DNA of 64,000 nt from Microbacterium sp. TPD7012 (GCF_003075395.1 NZ_QDFV01000005.1:62001-126000), one strand, 5' to 3'. Numbered from the stretch's first letter, positions 34,256 to 42,528 are shown. Numbers and translations are program-made. Notes: a model not told the origin generated them from the letters alone.

Positions 34256-35376
34256 GCGATGCCCCGCTGCACCCGTGCGCCGATGCCGGTCACGATGGTG
34301 TGCGGGATCGTGCCCGCCCACCGCGCCCACTCCTGCGCCGACGGGACCGCGCCGCCCTCCGGCCCGAACACGGTCGCCGTCGTGCCGCGCGGGAAGAGCA
34401 CGTCCCCTGTGTCGACGACGATCTGGTCCATCGACACCCTCCCGACCAGCGGATGCCGTACTCCGCCGATCTCGACGGACGCCCCCTCGCCGAGCTCCCG
34501 GGGGATGCCGTCGGCGTACCCCGCACCGATGACGGCGAGACAGGTCGACCGCGTCGTGACGTGCGTCGAGCCGTACCCGACGGGTGTGCCCGCCGGCACC
34601 GTCGAGCTGTGCACGACCGACGCGGTGAACCGGGACGCACCCGTCAGCGCGATCGAATCCGAGGGGTCGATGCCGACGAGCCCCGCGCCGATGCGCACCA
34701 TGTCGAAGTGGGTCGCCGGATCGGTCAGCGCGCCCGCGGTCGCGGCCAGGTGCACGAGCAGGGGCCCGAACCCCGCCCGCAGCACCGCATCGCGGGCCTG
34801 CCGCATCCGCAGCACCGCCGCCTCGTTCGCCCGGGGGTCGCCCTCGTCGGCGCGCGGCAGATGCCCCATGACGCCCACGACCTCGACCCGCCCGCGCCCC
34901 TGCCTCGCGACCCGCAGCAGCTCGGTCCACTGGTCGATCGGACACCCCTCCCGCGCCATGCCGGTGTCCATGTGCAGGTGCACCCGCAGCGGAGACTGCG
35001 CGTCCGCGATGAGTCTTCGCAGCTCGTCGACCGAGCCGACCGCGATGTCGACGCCCCGCAGCGCCGCCTCGGCCGCGTCCACCCCCGCGGGGTTCAGCCA
35101 CGACAGGATCGGCGCCGTGAGTCCGCCGTCGCGCAGCGTCGCGGCCTCGGCGACATCGGTGACCCCGAGCCATTCCGCTCCCGCGGCGACCGCCGCCCTG
35201 GCGACCGCGACCGCTCCGTGTCCGTAGCCGTCGGCCTTCACCACGGCCATGATGCGGGCGTCCGTCCCGGCCCGCACCCGGCGCACGTTCTGAGCGACGG
35301 CATCCGGCAGCGTGCGGAGCAGGGGAGCGGGGAGAAGGGAGACCGCGGCGCGCTCCGTGGCGACCAGGACGGTCAC
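34252..35376 (-). CDS. alr: alanine racemase
   Basis: This 374-residue fold-type III PLP enzyme carries MAVVKADGYGHGAVAV (the Lys forms the Schiff base with PLP), HLHMDTGMAREG, the GYADGIPREL block and VGRVSMDQIVVD. It converts L-Ala to D-Ala for the ligase encoded next. The GTG start at 35376 overlaps the VanY-type stop (GTGA). The frame is open further upstream but within the neighbouring gene. A second housekeeping copy may exist elsewhere. Confidence 0.93.
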   Translation of the reverse strand: MTVLVATERAAVSLLPAPLLRTLPDAVAQNVRRVRAGTDARIMAVVKADGYGHGAVAVARAAVAAGAEWLGVTDVAEAATLRDGGLTAPILSWLNPAGVDAAEAALRGVDIAVGSVDELRRLIADAQSPLRVHLHMDTGMAREGCPIDQWTELLRVARQGRGRVEVVGVMGHLPRADEGDPRANEAAVLRMRQARDAVLRAGFGPLLVHLAATAGALTDPATHFDMVRIGAGLVGIDPSDSIALTGASRFTASVVHSSTVPAGTPVGYGSTHVTTRSTCLAVIGAGYADGIPRELGEGASVEIGGVRHPLVGRVSMDQIVVDTGDVLFPRGTTATVFGPEGGAVPSAQEWARWAGTIPHTIVTGIGARVQRGIA

Positions 35377-36041
35377 GGCGTCATCCTCGGGTCTTCGGTG
35401 GGGTCGGAGTACATCTCGGGGCACCCCTCCGTGACGGCATCCGGACGCAGCTCGTAGTGCCAGGACTCGTTGGCGTAGGTCTGGCAGAGACCGTAGTCCG
35501 CGCCGTGCTGGGCGAGCCAGTCGAGGGTGGGGAGCGGGCCCATGTCGACGGCGTCACCCGACACGTGGGCCGAGGTCTGCGGGGTGGCGACCCAGCGCGC
35601 CGCCTCGGTCTCCGAGCCGTACTGGACGATCGCGTCCTGCAGCATCCGCTCCTGCAGCACCGCCGATCGCCACCCGCTGTTCACGCGGAACTCCAGGCCG
35701 TCGGCGGCGGCATCGTTCGCGGCGCGCTGCAGCGCATCGAGCAGGGCCGGATCGAGGTTGGCGATCGCGACCCGGTCGGTGTCGAAGACGGTGGGCTCGT
35801 CGCCGTCGCGGATCACGCCGTCGGCGTCGCTCGGGGCGAGGACCGAGCCGGCGAGGGCCTGCGGTGGCAGTCCGCCGGACTCGTCCGTCGGCGTCTCCTG
35901 CGAGGAGACCGAGGCGGATGCCGCGACCAGCGACTGCTGCACGGCGAACGCGAGGATCAGGACGGCGACGAGCGCGATGGCCGTGACGAGGAGTCGTCGG
36001 CCGCGGCTGCTGCGGTGGAGGGGGCGAGTGCGGGTGTTCAT
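35373..36041 (-). CDS. membrane-anchored D,D-carboxypeptidase (VanY/M15B family)
   Basis: This 222-residue protein has one N-terminal membrane anchor (LLVTAIALVAVLILAFAVQQ, about residues 17-36) and a 40-residue linker. The peptidase domain follows with RVNSGWRS, the zinc motif SAHVSGDAVD and ESWHYEL. This is the M15B arrangement of VanY and D-Ala-D-Ala carboxypeptidases, acting outside the membrane on stem peptides. It is divergent from the two-component genes and upstream of alr and ddl. A GGAGA ribosome site precedes the ATG. Confidence 0.9.
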   Translation of the reverse strand: MNTRTRPLHRSSRGRRLLVTAIALVAVLILAFAVQQSLVAASASVSSQETPTDESGGLPPQALAGSVLAPSDADGVIRDGDEPTVFDTDRVAIANLDPALLDALQRAANDAAADGLEFRVNSGWRSAVLQERMLQDAIVQYGSETEAARWVATPQTSAHVSGDAVDMGPLPTLDWLAQHGADYGLCQTYANESWHYELRPDAVTEGCPEMYSDPTEDPRMTP

Positions 36042-36074
36042 GTCTCCAGTGAAGAAGGGCGGCTGTTGCCCGGT

Positions 36075-36094
36075 CGTATGAGCTTTTCCATACG
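36075..36094. promoter_or_regulatory. inverted repeat in the vanY-type / response regulator divergent region
   Basis: CGTATG (36075-36080) and CATACG (36089-36094) flank 8 bases in the 87-base divergent region. It is a candidate site for the response regulator encoded at 36129. Confidence 0.45.
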
Positions 36095-36115
36095 CTCCCG
36101 ATATACGCGGGTGCG

Positions 36116-36129
36116 TAGGATCGCAGCCA
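36116..36129 (+). promoter_or_regulatory. leaderless promoter -10 of the response regulator gene
   Basis: TAGGAT (36116-36121) is followed by 7 bases and ATG 36129. Confidence 0.6.
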
Positions 36130-36800
36130 TGCGTGTGCTGATCGTCGAGGACGAGCCCTACCTCGCCGAGGCGGTTCGCGATGGGCTGCGCCTGGAGGCG
36201 ATCGCCGCCGACATCGCGGGCGACGGCGACACGGCCCTCGAGCTGCTGAGCATCAACGCCTACGACATCGCCGTCCTGGATCGCGACGTGCCCGGCCCTT
36301 CCGGCGACGACATCGCGCGGTGGATCGTGGCATCGGGCAGCGGCATCCCGATCCTCATGCTGACCGCCGCCGATCGGCTCGACGACAAGGCCTCCGGGTT
36401 CGAGATCGGCGCCGACGACTACCTCACGAAGCCCTTCGAGCTGCGGGAGCTGGTGCTGCGCCTGCGGGCACTCGACCGTCGACGGCAGCGCGCCCGCCCG
36501 CCGGTGCTCGAGGTCGCGGGGCTCCGCCTCGATCCGTTCCGCCGCGAGGTGTACCGGGACGATCGCTACGTCGCCCTGACCCGCAAGCAGTTCGCAGTGC
36601 TCGAGGTGCTCGTCGACGCCGACGGCGGAGTGGTGAGCGCGGAGGAGCTGCTCGAGCGCGCCTGGGACGAGAACGCCGACCCCTTCACGAACGCCGTGCG
36701 CATCACGGTGTCGTCGCTGCGCAAGCGCCTCGGCGAGCCCTGGCTGATCCTCACCGTGCCCGGTGTCGGGTACCGGATCGGGACGGATGCCGATGCCTAG
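36129..36800 (+). CDS. OmpR/PhoB-family response regulator
   Basis: This 223-residue protein has an N-terminal receiver domain (MRVLIVEDEPYLAEAVRDGL, phospho-acceptor D51 in AVLDRDVPG, Lys in DDYLTKPFEL) and a C-terminal winged helix (YVALTRKQFAVLEVLVDADG to VRITVSSLRKRLGEPWLI). It probably controls the divergent vanY-alr-ddl unit and its own operon in response to the kinase encoded downstream. The start is supported by a TAGGAT -10 seven bases upstream. Confidence 0.95.
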   Translation: MRVLIVEDEPYLAEAVRDGLRLEAIAADIAGDGDTALELLSINAYDIAVLDRDVPGPSGDDIARWIVASGSGIPILMLTAADRLDDKASGFEIGADDYLTKPFELRELVLRLRALDRRRQRARPPVLEVAGLRLDPFRREVYRDDRYVALTRKQFAVLEVLVDADGGVVSAEELLERAWDENADPFTNAVRITVSSLRKRLGEPWLILTVPGVGYRIGTDADA

Positions 36801-37887
36801 GCGGGCCGGGATGAGCGCCCGCCTCAAGCTCACGCTGAGCTACGCCGGGATCGTCGTGTTCTCCGGCATCCTGCTCCTCGCCGCCGTCGGCCTCTTCCTG
36901 CTGCGGTATGTGCCGGACGCGCAGATCGTGGCCGACATCTTCGTGCCCAACCGCTCGGATCTGCTGCGGGCCTTCGTGCCCGTCGCCGGTGTCGTGATGG
37001 TCGTGTTGATCGCCCTGGGGCTCGGCGGCGGCTGGCTCCTCGCCGGACGGATGCTGGCACCGCTTGACCGGATCAGCGACGCGGCGAAGCTCGCGACGCA
37101 GGGCTCGCTGTCGCATCGTGTCGCGCTCGAAGGGCCGCGTGACGAGTTCCGTGACCTCGCCGACGTCTTCGACTCGATGCTCGAGCAGCTCGAGGCGCAG
37201 GTCGCCGAGCAGCAGCGGTTCGCCGCGAACGCCTCGCACGAGCTGCGCACTCCGCTGGCGATCTCGCAGACCCTGCTGGAGGTCGCCCGTACCGATCCCG
37301 AGCGCGATGTCGATGCGCTGATCACCCGACTGCAGGAGGTCAACGCTCGCGCGATCGAGCTCACCGAGGCGCTGCTGCTGCTCAGCCGCGCCGAGCGCCG
37401 GTCGTTCACCCGCGAGGTCGTCGACCTGTCACTCCTGGCCGAGGAGGCGGTCGAAGCCCTCCTCCCGCTCGCGGATCGACGCGGTGTCGCCGTCGAGGTG
37501 GGAGGCGTCGCCGCTCCGGTGCTGGGGTCGTCGGCTCTGCTGCAGCAGCTCGTCACGAACCTCGTGCTCAACGCCGTCGTGCACAATCTGCCCTCCGGAG
37601 GCGCCGTGGCGGTGCGCACGCACGCGACGCCGCACGCCGTGGCGCTGGTGGTCGAGAACACCGGCGAGGTGCTGCCCGCCTATCGCGTGGCGACGCTCAC
37701 CGAGCCGTTCCAGCGGGGTGCCGAGCGCACGCGCGATGAGGATCATGCCGGGGTGGGGCTCGGACTCGCGATCGCACAGCGCATCACCCAGGCCCACGGC
37801 GGTTCCCTCGTGCTCACCCCGCGGGCGGACGGCGGTCTGATCGTGACGGTGTGGCTGCCGCATCCGTACCCGTCGCCGCTCGGCTGA
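36787..37887 (+). CDS. membrane sensor histidine kinase
   Basis: This is about 366 residues. Two helices (GIVVFSGILLLAAVGLFLLR and VVMVVLIALGLGGGWLLAGR) flank a short extracytoplasmic loop, followed by HAMP. HisKA has the phospho-acceptor His in NASHELRTPLAIS near residue 150, and HATPase has LVLNAVVHNLPSGG and GVGLGLAIAQRITQAHGG. The small sensor loop is typical of cell-wall stress kinases such as VanS. The start is uncertain (36763, 36787, 36793 or 36811), and the gene overlaps the response regulator in most of these. Confidence 0.9.
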   Translation: MPMPRRAGMSARLKLTLSYAGIVVFSGILLLAAVGLFLLRYVPDAQIVADIFVPNRSDLLRAFVPVAGVVMVVLIALGLGGGWLLAGRMLAPLDRISDAAKLATQGSLSHRVALEGPRDEFRDLADVFDSMLEQLEAQVAEQQRFAANASHELRTPLAISQTLLEVARTDPERDVDALITRLQEVNARAIELTEALLLLSRAERRSFTREVVDLSLLAEEAVEALLPLADRRGVAVEVGGVAAPVLGSSALLQQLVTNLVLNAVVHNLPSGGAVAVRTHATPHAVALVVENTGEVLPAYRVATLTEPFQRGAERTRDEDHAGVGLGLAIAQRITQAHGGSLVLTPRADGGLIVTVWLPHPYPSPLG

Positions 37888-37894
37888 GGGCAGG

Positions 37895-37982
37895 CCGGCA
37901 CACCCGTCGGGACTTCGCACGGATGTCCGTCCAGACACGCACTTCATCCGGCATCCGTTCTTTGTCCCGACGAGCGTGCCGG
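37895..37982. repeat. family D palindromic repeat, copy 1
   Basis: CCGGCACACCCGTCGGGAC (37895-37913) pairs with 37964-37982 at 17 of 19 positions, and CGGATG/CATCCG nest inside. It starts 7 bases after the kinase stop and shares 17 of 19 bases of its left arm with the element at 41555. The rest of 37983-38071 holds no gene. Confidence 0.75.
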
Positions 37983-38071
37983 GCGGATGCCGGGGCGGCC
38001 CCGGATACCAGGACGGGACACGGGTGCCGAAGCCGGGCGGACGCCGGACAGGGCTGCCGCTGAGCCCGCCG

Positions 38072-39076
38072 TCAGCGGCCGAGCGCGGCTGTCGACGCCC
38101 GGGGGATGAGGGTCGGCAGGGCGCGGGTGATGGCCCCCGGGCCACCGAGCAGGTCGAGCGCGCTGGCGGCGATCTGATCGAAGGCCGTGCGCACCGACGT
38201 CAGCGGCACGGGGAGCCTGGCTGCCAGCGGGATGTCGTTGTATCCGACGACCGACACGTCGCGCCCGACGGTCAATCCGGCGGCGGATGCGGCGGCGACG
38301 ACCCCGATCGCGAGGTTGTCGTTGGCCGCGAAGATCGCGGTCGGGCGGGATGCCGCAGCGAGAAGCTCACGCCCCGCGATGTGGCCCGACTCGATGCCGT
38401 ACCCGGTCGAGATGACGCGCTCCTCCGCGAGCTCGATCCCGCCCTCGGCGAGCGCCCGTCGAGCCCCGGAGAGGCGATCGCGCGCGCTCGAGGTGAACCA
38501 CGGCCCGGTGATGACGGCGATCTCCCGGTGTCCGAGGTCGACGAGATGCCGGGCGGCGAAGTAGCCGCCGGCCTCGTCGTCGCCGAGCGCCGACGGACTG
38601 ACGCCGTCGGTGCGGAGGACGAGCGAGTGCGCGACTCCACGCTCGCGCAGCGACGCCGGAAGGGTGTCATCCAGCCGCGCGGTCGCGAGGATCAGGCCGT
38701 CGACGTTCCGGTCGAGCAGGGTCTCGGTCGCCCGCCGCTCCTCGACCGGGTCGTCGCCGCAGGTCGCCACCACGGCGAACGAGCCGCGGGAACGGGCAGT
38801 GCGTTCGATCGCCTCGAACATCAGCGCCATGACGTGGTCGGTGAGCCGGGGGACGAGCACGCCGATGGTTCCGGTCGCACCGCGGCGCAGCCCGGACGCG
38901 AACATGTTGCGGCGGTAGCCCAGCTCGTCGGCGATCCGGCGCACCTTCTCGGCCGTCGAGGAGCGCGACGGCGGCGTGCGATCGTCGAGCACGCGGCTGA
39001 CGGTGGAGATGCTGACGCCGGATGCCGCGGCCACGTCCTTCAGCGTGACGACATGTCGCTCCTGCTGCTCGTCCAC
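38072..39076 (-). CDS. LacI-family transcriptional repressor
   Basis: This 334-residue protein starts with GTG. The HTH plus hinge reads VTLKDVAAASGVSISTVSRV and KVRRIADELGYRRNMFASGL, followed by a periplasmic-binding-protein-like sensor domain (TGTIGVLVPRLTDHVMALMF, AIFAANDNLAIGV, VGYNDIPLA). It is divergent from the DapA-like and Nramp-like genes. The intergenic region contains three AACGTT-type half or whole operators, which fits LacI-family repression of the divergent operon with the aldolase substrate or product as inducer. Confidence 0.93.
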   Translation of the reverse strand: MDEQQERHVVTLKDVAAASGVSISTVSRVLDDRTPPSRSSTAEKVRRIADELGYRRNMFASGLRRGATGTIGVLVPRLTDHVMALMFEAIERTARSRGSFAVVATCGDDPVEERRATETLLDRNVDGLILATARLDDTLPASLRERGVAHSLVLRTDGVSPSALGDDEAGGYFAARHLVDLGHREIAVITGPWFTSSARDRLSGARRALAEGGIELAEERVISTGYGIESGHIAGRELLAAASRPTAIFAANDNLAIGVVAAASAAGLTVGRDVSVVGYNDIPLAARLPVPLTSVRTAFDQIAASALDLLGGPGAITRALPTLIPRASTAALGR

Positions 39077-39109
39077 GGCGTCCCCCTCGACTGATTCCGG
39101 ATCCGGGTG

Positions 39110-39138
39110 TTGACATCCCCCGTGCCTCCGATCATACT
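39110..39138 (+). promoter_or_regulatory. promoter of the DapA-like/Nramp-like operon
   Basis: TTGACA (39110-39115) is separated by 17 bases from CATACT (39133-39138), one of the best sigma70-type matches in the window. Operator repeats follow immediately. Confidence 0.7.
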
Positions 39139-39174
39139 TGCAATCGTTCCTGCAAACGTTCCCGCGAACGTTCC
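39139..39174. promoter_or_regulatory. three tandem 12-bp LacI-type operator repeats
   Basis: TGCAATCGTTCC (39139-39150), TGCAAACGTTCC (39151-39162) and CGCGAACGTTCC (39163-39174) run without gaps. The last two contain the palindromic core AACGTT. They cover the expected transcription start, so a bound repressor would block initiation. Confidence 0.7.
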
Positions 39175-39228
39175 CACAATCTCGAAGCCGAGAACATCAG
39201 CGAAGAAGCTCCAAGGAAAGGACCGATC

Positions 39229-40164
39229 ATGACTCTCGACCTCCGCGGCCTCAACCCCGCCCCTGTCACCCCGTTCACCGAGGACGGAGCCGTCGACTAC
39301 GACGCCATCCAGCGCCTCGGCTCCTGGCTCGGCTCGATCGACGGCGTCAAGAGCCTCGTCGTGCTCGGCCACGCCGGCGAGGGCACGTTCCTCACCGAGG
39401 AGGAGCAGCTCGACGTCATCCGCGCGTTCGTCGCCTCGACAGACGGCCGCGTCCCGGTCATCGCCGGCATCACCAAGGAGGGCAACAAGACCGCTGCTCT
39501 CGAGGCCAAGGCCGCCGTCGACGCCGGCGCGACCGCCGGTCTCGTGTACCCGTCGCACGGCTGGCTGCGCTTCGGCTACCAGCAGGGCGCCCCGCAGTCC
39601 CGGTACCGCGAGATCTACGAGGAGTCGGGCCTGCCCCTCATCCTCTTCCAGTACCCCGACAACACCAAGGCGACGTACGACCTCGACACGCAGCTCGAGA
39701 TCGCCGGGCAAGAGGGCGTGTTCGCCACGAAGAACGGCGTCCGCAACATGCGCCGCTGGTACACCGAGATCCCCGCGCTGCGCGCCGCCTACCCCGACCT
39801 GCAGATCCTGTCCTGCCACGACGAGTACCTGCTGCCGACGATGTTCGACGTCGACGGCCTGCTGGTCGGCTACGGCAACGTCGCTCCCGAGCCGCTCATC
39901 GAGCTCATCGCCGCAGGCAAGGCGCGCGACTATGAGGCAGCGCACGCGATCCACGAGCGCCTGCTCCCGGTGACGCAGAACGTGTACCACCGCGGCTCGC
40001 ACATGGAGGGCACCGTCGCCCTGAAGTGGGGCCTCGTGCAGCGCGGCATCCTCGATCACGCGACCGTCCGCACGCCGCTCCTCCCCCTGCCGGACGGGGC
40101 GGATGCCGAGATCGCCGCCGCCTTCGCTCTCGCCGGACTCGGCAAGGTCACCGTCTCCGCGTGA
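39229..40164 (+). CDS. dihydrodipicolinate synthase/N-acetylneuraminate lyase family aldolase
   Basis: This 311-residue TIM-barrel class I aldolase has LNPAPVTPFTEDGAVDYDAI at the N-terminus, the Tyr motif LILFQYPDN near residue 140 and the Schiff-base Lys in VFATKNGVRNM near 168. The length and absence of a lysine operon suggest a catabolic keto-acid lyase or dehydratase rather than lysine synthesis. An AAGGAAAGG ribosome site lies upstream. It is co-transcribed with the Nramp-like transporter, although a strong hairpin lies between them. The substrate is unknown. Confidence 0.9.
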   Translation: MTLDLRGLNPAPVTPFTEDGAVDYDAIQRLGSWLGSIDGVKSLVVLGHAGEGTFLTEEEQLDVIRAFVASTDGRVPVIAGITKEGNKTAALEAKAAVDAGATAGLVYPSHGWLRFGYQQGAPQSRYREIYEESGLPLILFQYPDNTKATYDLDTQLEIAGQEGVFATKNGVRNMRRWYTEIPALRAAYPDLQILSCHDEYLLPTMFDVDGLLVGYGNVAPEPLIELIAAGKARDYEAAHAIHERLLPVTQNVYHRGSHMEGTVALKWGLVQRGILDHATVRTPLLPLPDGADAEIAAAFALAGLGKVTVSA

Positions 40165-40170
40165 CGACCA

Positions 40171-40202
40171 GGGCGGGGCGGTCGCCCGAGACCGCCCCGC
40201 CC
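40171..40202 (+). terminator. strong hairpin between aldolase and Nramp-like genes
   Basis: GGGCGGGGCGGT (40171-40182) pairs perfectly over 12 bp with ACCGCCCCGCCC (40191-40202) around an 8-base loop, 6 bases after the aldolase stop. It is probably a partial terminator or 3' stabiliser that lowers transporter expression relative to the enzyme. Confidence 0.65.
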
Positions 40203-40243
40203 ATCACCCCCCTGCAGTCAACGACGACTCGAAGGACACGAAC

Positions 40244-41551
40244 ATGAACGAACGCACGAAAACGCGTCACGCCTCGCCCACACCCGGCACTGGCTATGGG
40301 CGGGTCTCCACTGAGACGATGAAGAACATCGTCACCTCACGCAAGCAACGGCGCCCGTTCTGGCAGCACCTGGCCCTCATCGGCCCGGCGTTCGTCGCGG
40401 GCGCCTGGCAGTTCGGCCCCGGCAACCTGACCACCGCGGTCCAGGCCGGCAGCGGCTACCAGTACGCCCTCATCTGGGTGATCGTGGTCTCGACGATCCT
40501 GATGATCTTCCTCACCGACATGGCCGTGCGCCTCGGCATCAAGTCGCCCACGTCGCTCATCTCCTCTATCAAGGAGCACCTCGGCGGTTGGGTGGGCGTG
40601 CTCGCCGGCATCGGCGTCTTCCTCATCACGCTGTGCTTCTCGGTCGGCAACGCCGTCGGCTCCGGCCTCGGCCTGTCGATGCTCTTCGGCGGCAGCCCGA
40701 TCATGTGGACGGTCATCTGCACCGCCGCGGTCGCCGCGCTGCTGCTGCTCCGCAACGTCTACCGCGTCGTCGAGAAGGTCCTCATCGTGATCGTCGCGCT
40801 GATGGCGATCGCGTTCATCGCCTCGGCGTTCATCTCGAACCCCGACTGGGCCGCGGCCGGAGCAGGACTCCTCCCCACGTTCCCGGGCGGCGCGTGGCTT
40901 CTCATCGTCGCGCTCGTCGGCACGAACTTCTCCATCAACGCCGCGTTCTACACGGCCTACGGCACGAAGGAGCGCGGTCGCACCGAGGCCGACTACCGCG
41001 ACGTGACGATCGTCGACACGATCCCCGGCATCGTCGCGCCCGGCATCATGACCGCGCTGGTCATCGTCGTCGCGGCATCCGTCCTGGGCAAGACCGGAGA
41101 GGCGGCGCCGACCGTGGTCGCCCTCGCCGGGATCTTCGAGCCGCTGGCCGGCCCCGTCGGCTCGACGGTGTTCGCGCTCGGATTCTTCGGCGCTGCGTTC
41201 TCATCCATGATCGCGAATGCGACGGCCGGAGGCACGATGCTGTCCGACGGACTGGGTCGTGGCGCGTCGTCGAGCTCCCTCACCGCGAAGCTCGTGAGCG
41301 CCGGCATCCTCGTCTTCGGCATCGCCGTGACGGTGATCTTCCAGGAGTCTCCGGTGCAGCTGATCGTCATCGCGCAGGCGCTGACCGTCTTCGTCGCGCC
41401 GGTGCTCGCCGCGCTGATCATCGTCATGGCGAACCGCGTGAAGCTCATGGGCGACATGCGCAACACCTGGTGGCAGAACGCGGCAGGCATCATCGGCCTC
41501 GTGGCCGTGCTCGCCCTGTCGGTGCGGCTGTTCCTGACCCTGATCGGGTAG
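40244..41551 (+). CDS. Nramp-family transporter lacking canonical metal-binding motifs
   Basis: This 435-residue protein has about 11 membrane helices with Nramp-like spacing (WQHLALIGPAFVAGAWQFGP starts TM1). Canonical Nramps bind metal through DPGN in TM1 and MPH in TM6. Here TM1 reads FGPGN, with Gly in place of Asp. The TM6 segment reads VGTNFSINAAFYTAYGTKER, without MPH. Mn/Fe transport is therefore doubtful. Neighbouring LacI and aldolase genes point to an organic acid or other solute, perhaps as an ion complex. The ATG follows GAAGGA at suitable spacing. Confidence 0.88.
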   Translation: MNERTKTRHASPTPGTGYGRVSTETMKNIVTSRKQRRPFWQHLALIGPAFVAGAWQFGPGNLTTAVQAGSGYQYALIWVIVVSTILMIFLTDMAVRLGIKSPTSLISSIKEHLGGWVGVLAGIGVFLITLCFSVGNAVGSGLGLSMLFGGSPIMWTVICTAAVAALLLLRNVYRVVEKVLIVIVALMAIAFIASAFISNPDWAAAGAGLLPTFPGGAWLLIVALVGTNFSINAAFYTAYGTKERGRTEADYRDVTIVDTIPGIVAPGIMTALVIVVAASVLGKTGEAAPTVVALAGIFEPLAGPVGSTVFALGFFGAAFSSMIANATAGGTMLSDGLGRGASSSSLTAKLVSAGILVFGIAVTVIFQESPVQLIVIAQALTVFVAPVLAALIIVMANRVKLMGDMRNTWWQNAAGIIGLVAVLALSVRLFLTLIG

Positions 41552-41554
41552 CCG

Positions 41555-41640
41555 CCGGCACAGTCGTCGGGACATTTCACGGATGCAGGTCCAGAACGCG
41601 CTTTCCGGACCTGCATCCGTGTTCTCGACCTGCAAAGTGC
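41555..41640. repeat. family D palindromic repeat, copy 2, with 15-bp hairpin
   Basis: The left segment CCGGCACAGTCGTCGGGAC (41555-41573) matches copy 1. Inside, CACGGATGCAGGTCC (41578-41592) and GGACCTGCATCCGTG (41607-41621) form a perfect 15-bp stem. It begins 3 bases after the Nramp-like stop, so it may serve as terminator. The trailing CTGCAAAGTGCG recurs at 42986-42997. Confidence 0.8.
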
Positions 41641-41699
41641 GCCGAACGGATGCCGGGGCCGGGCGGATCCGGAGCCCAGGCGCAGCCTTCCGCCTCAGG

Positions 41700-41786
41700 T
41701 TCTGCGGCCGATATGAACTTCTGCGGCCGGAATCCCCCGATCCGGGCCGCAGAAGTCGCGGATGGCCGCAGAAGTTGCGGCCGGAT
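41700..41786. repeat. family E palindromic cluster
   Basis: AACTTCTGCGGCC (41716-41728) is the exact complement of GGCCGCAGAAGTT (41764-41776). Extra TTCTGCGGCCG (41700-41710) and GGCCGCAGAAGT (41745-41756) copies nest around it, so several alternative stems are possible. It lies between the convergent Nramp-like and azoreductase genes. Confidence 0.75.
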
Positions 41787-41794
41787 GCCGTGAC

Positions 41795-42451
41795 TCAGGC
41801 GACCTGCGAGCCCCGCAGCGCGGCGACCTCGCGGCCGTACGTGACCGCGTCGGTCTCGGCGGCCTCCTTGAGCTCCTGCGCGGTGTCGGCGAACGCGTCA
41901 AGCGCCGGGTTCACGCCCACGAGGGTGAACGGACGCTGCACGACGCGCAGGTCGAGGCCCCAGACATCCTCGAGCACGCGACGCAGCCATCCGGTCGAGT
42001 GGTCCCAGCCGTCCTTGGGCGTGCCGGGGGCGTAGTTTCCGCCGAGCACCGTGACGAGGGTCGCGGGCTTGCCGTTCAGGGCCGTGCCCGTCGGGTCGAT
42101 CCGCGGATCGGTGTAGGCGAGGTCGAACCAGGTCTTGAAGTGCTGCGAGACGCCGTAGTTGTAGAGCGGCACGGCGAACAGCAGCGCATCGGCGCCGATC
42201 AACTCGTCGGCGAAGCTCGTGGCGAGCGCGCGGGCCTCGTTCTGCGCGGGGGTGCGCTGGGCTGCGTCGACGAAACCGCCGGTGACGGCATCCGCCCACG
42301 CCGTCGCGGGAACGGGGTCGGCCGCGAGGTCGCGGCGCGTGACCGTCGAGTCGGGGTGTGATGCCGTCCACTCGGCCTCGACGAGGTCGGCGAGTGCGCG
42401 GCTGGCGGACGACGCGGGAAGGATGCTGGCATCCAGGCGGAACAGGGACAT
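41795..42451 (-). CDS. FMN-dependent NADH-azoreductase / flavodoxin-like quinone reductase
   Basis: This 218-residue protein has a flavodoxin-like fold. The FMN phosphate loop is RLDASILPASSASRALADL, LLFAVPLYNYGVSQHFKTWF is the AzoR isoalloxazine loop, and VTVLGGNYAPGTP lies near the active site. AzoR-type enzymes reduce quinones and azo compounds by two-electron transfer from NAD(P)H. The gene is divergent from the HxlR regulator at 42528, a common pairing for quinone or aldehyde stress genes. Confidence 0.88.
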   Translation of the reverse strand: MSLFRLDASILPASSASRALADLVEAEWTASHPDSTVTRRDLAADPVPATAWADAVTGGFVDAAQRTPAQNEARALATSFADELIGADALLFAVPLYNYGVSQHFKTWFDLAYTDPRIDPTGTALNGKPATLVTVLGGNYAPGTPKDGWDHSTGWLRRVLEDVWGLDLRVVQRPFTLVGVNPALDAFADTAQELKEAAETDAVTYGREVAALRGSQVA

Positions 42452-42474
42452 GTCAAACCTCTCGTTTTCGTAGT

Positions 42475-42493
42475 CGCTAGGTTTTTCTTAGCG
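42475..42493. promoter_or_regulatory. candidate HxlR operator
   Basis: CGCTA (42475-42479) and TAGCG (42489-42493) flank a T-rich 9-base spacer in the azoreductase/HxlR divergent region. This is a short inverted repeat in the right place for autoregulation and control of the azoreductase. Confidence 0.4.
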
Positions 42494-42515
42494 GCAGTGG
42501 TTAACGTAGCACGAG

Positions 42516-42528
42516 TAGGATGGAGGCA
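42516..42528 (+). promoter_or_regulatory. leaderless promoter -10 of the HxlR gene
   Basis: TAGGAT (42516-42521) is followed by GGAGGC and ATG 42528. The GGAGG would be only one base from the ATG, too close to work as a Shine-Dalgarno. Confidence 0.5.
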
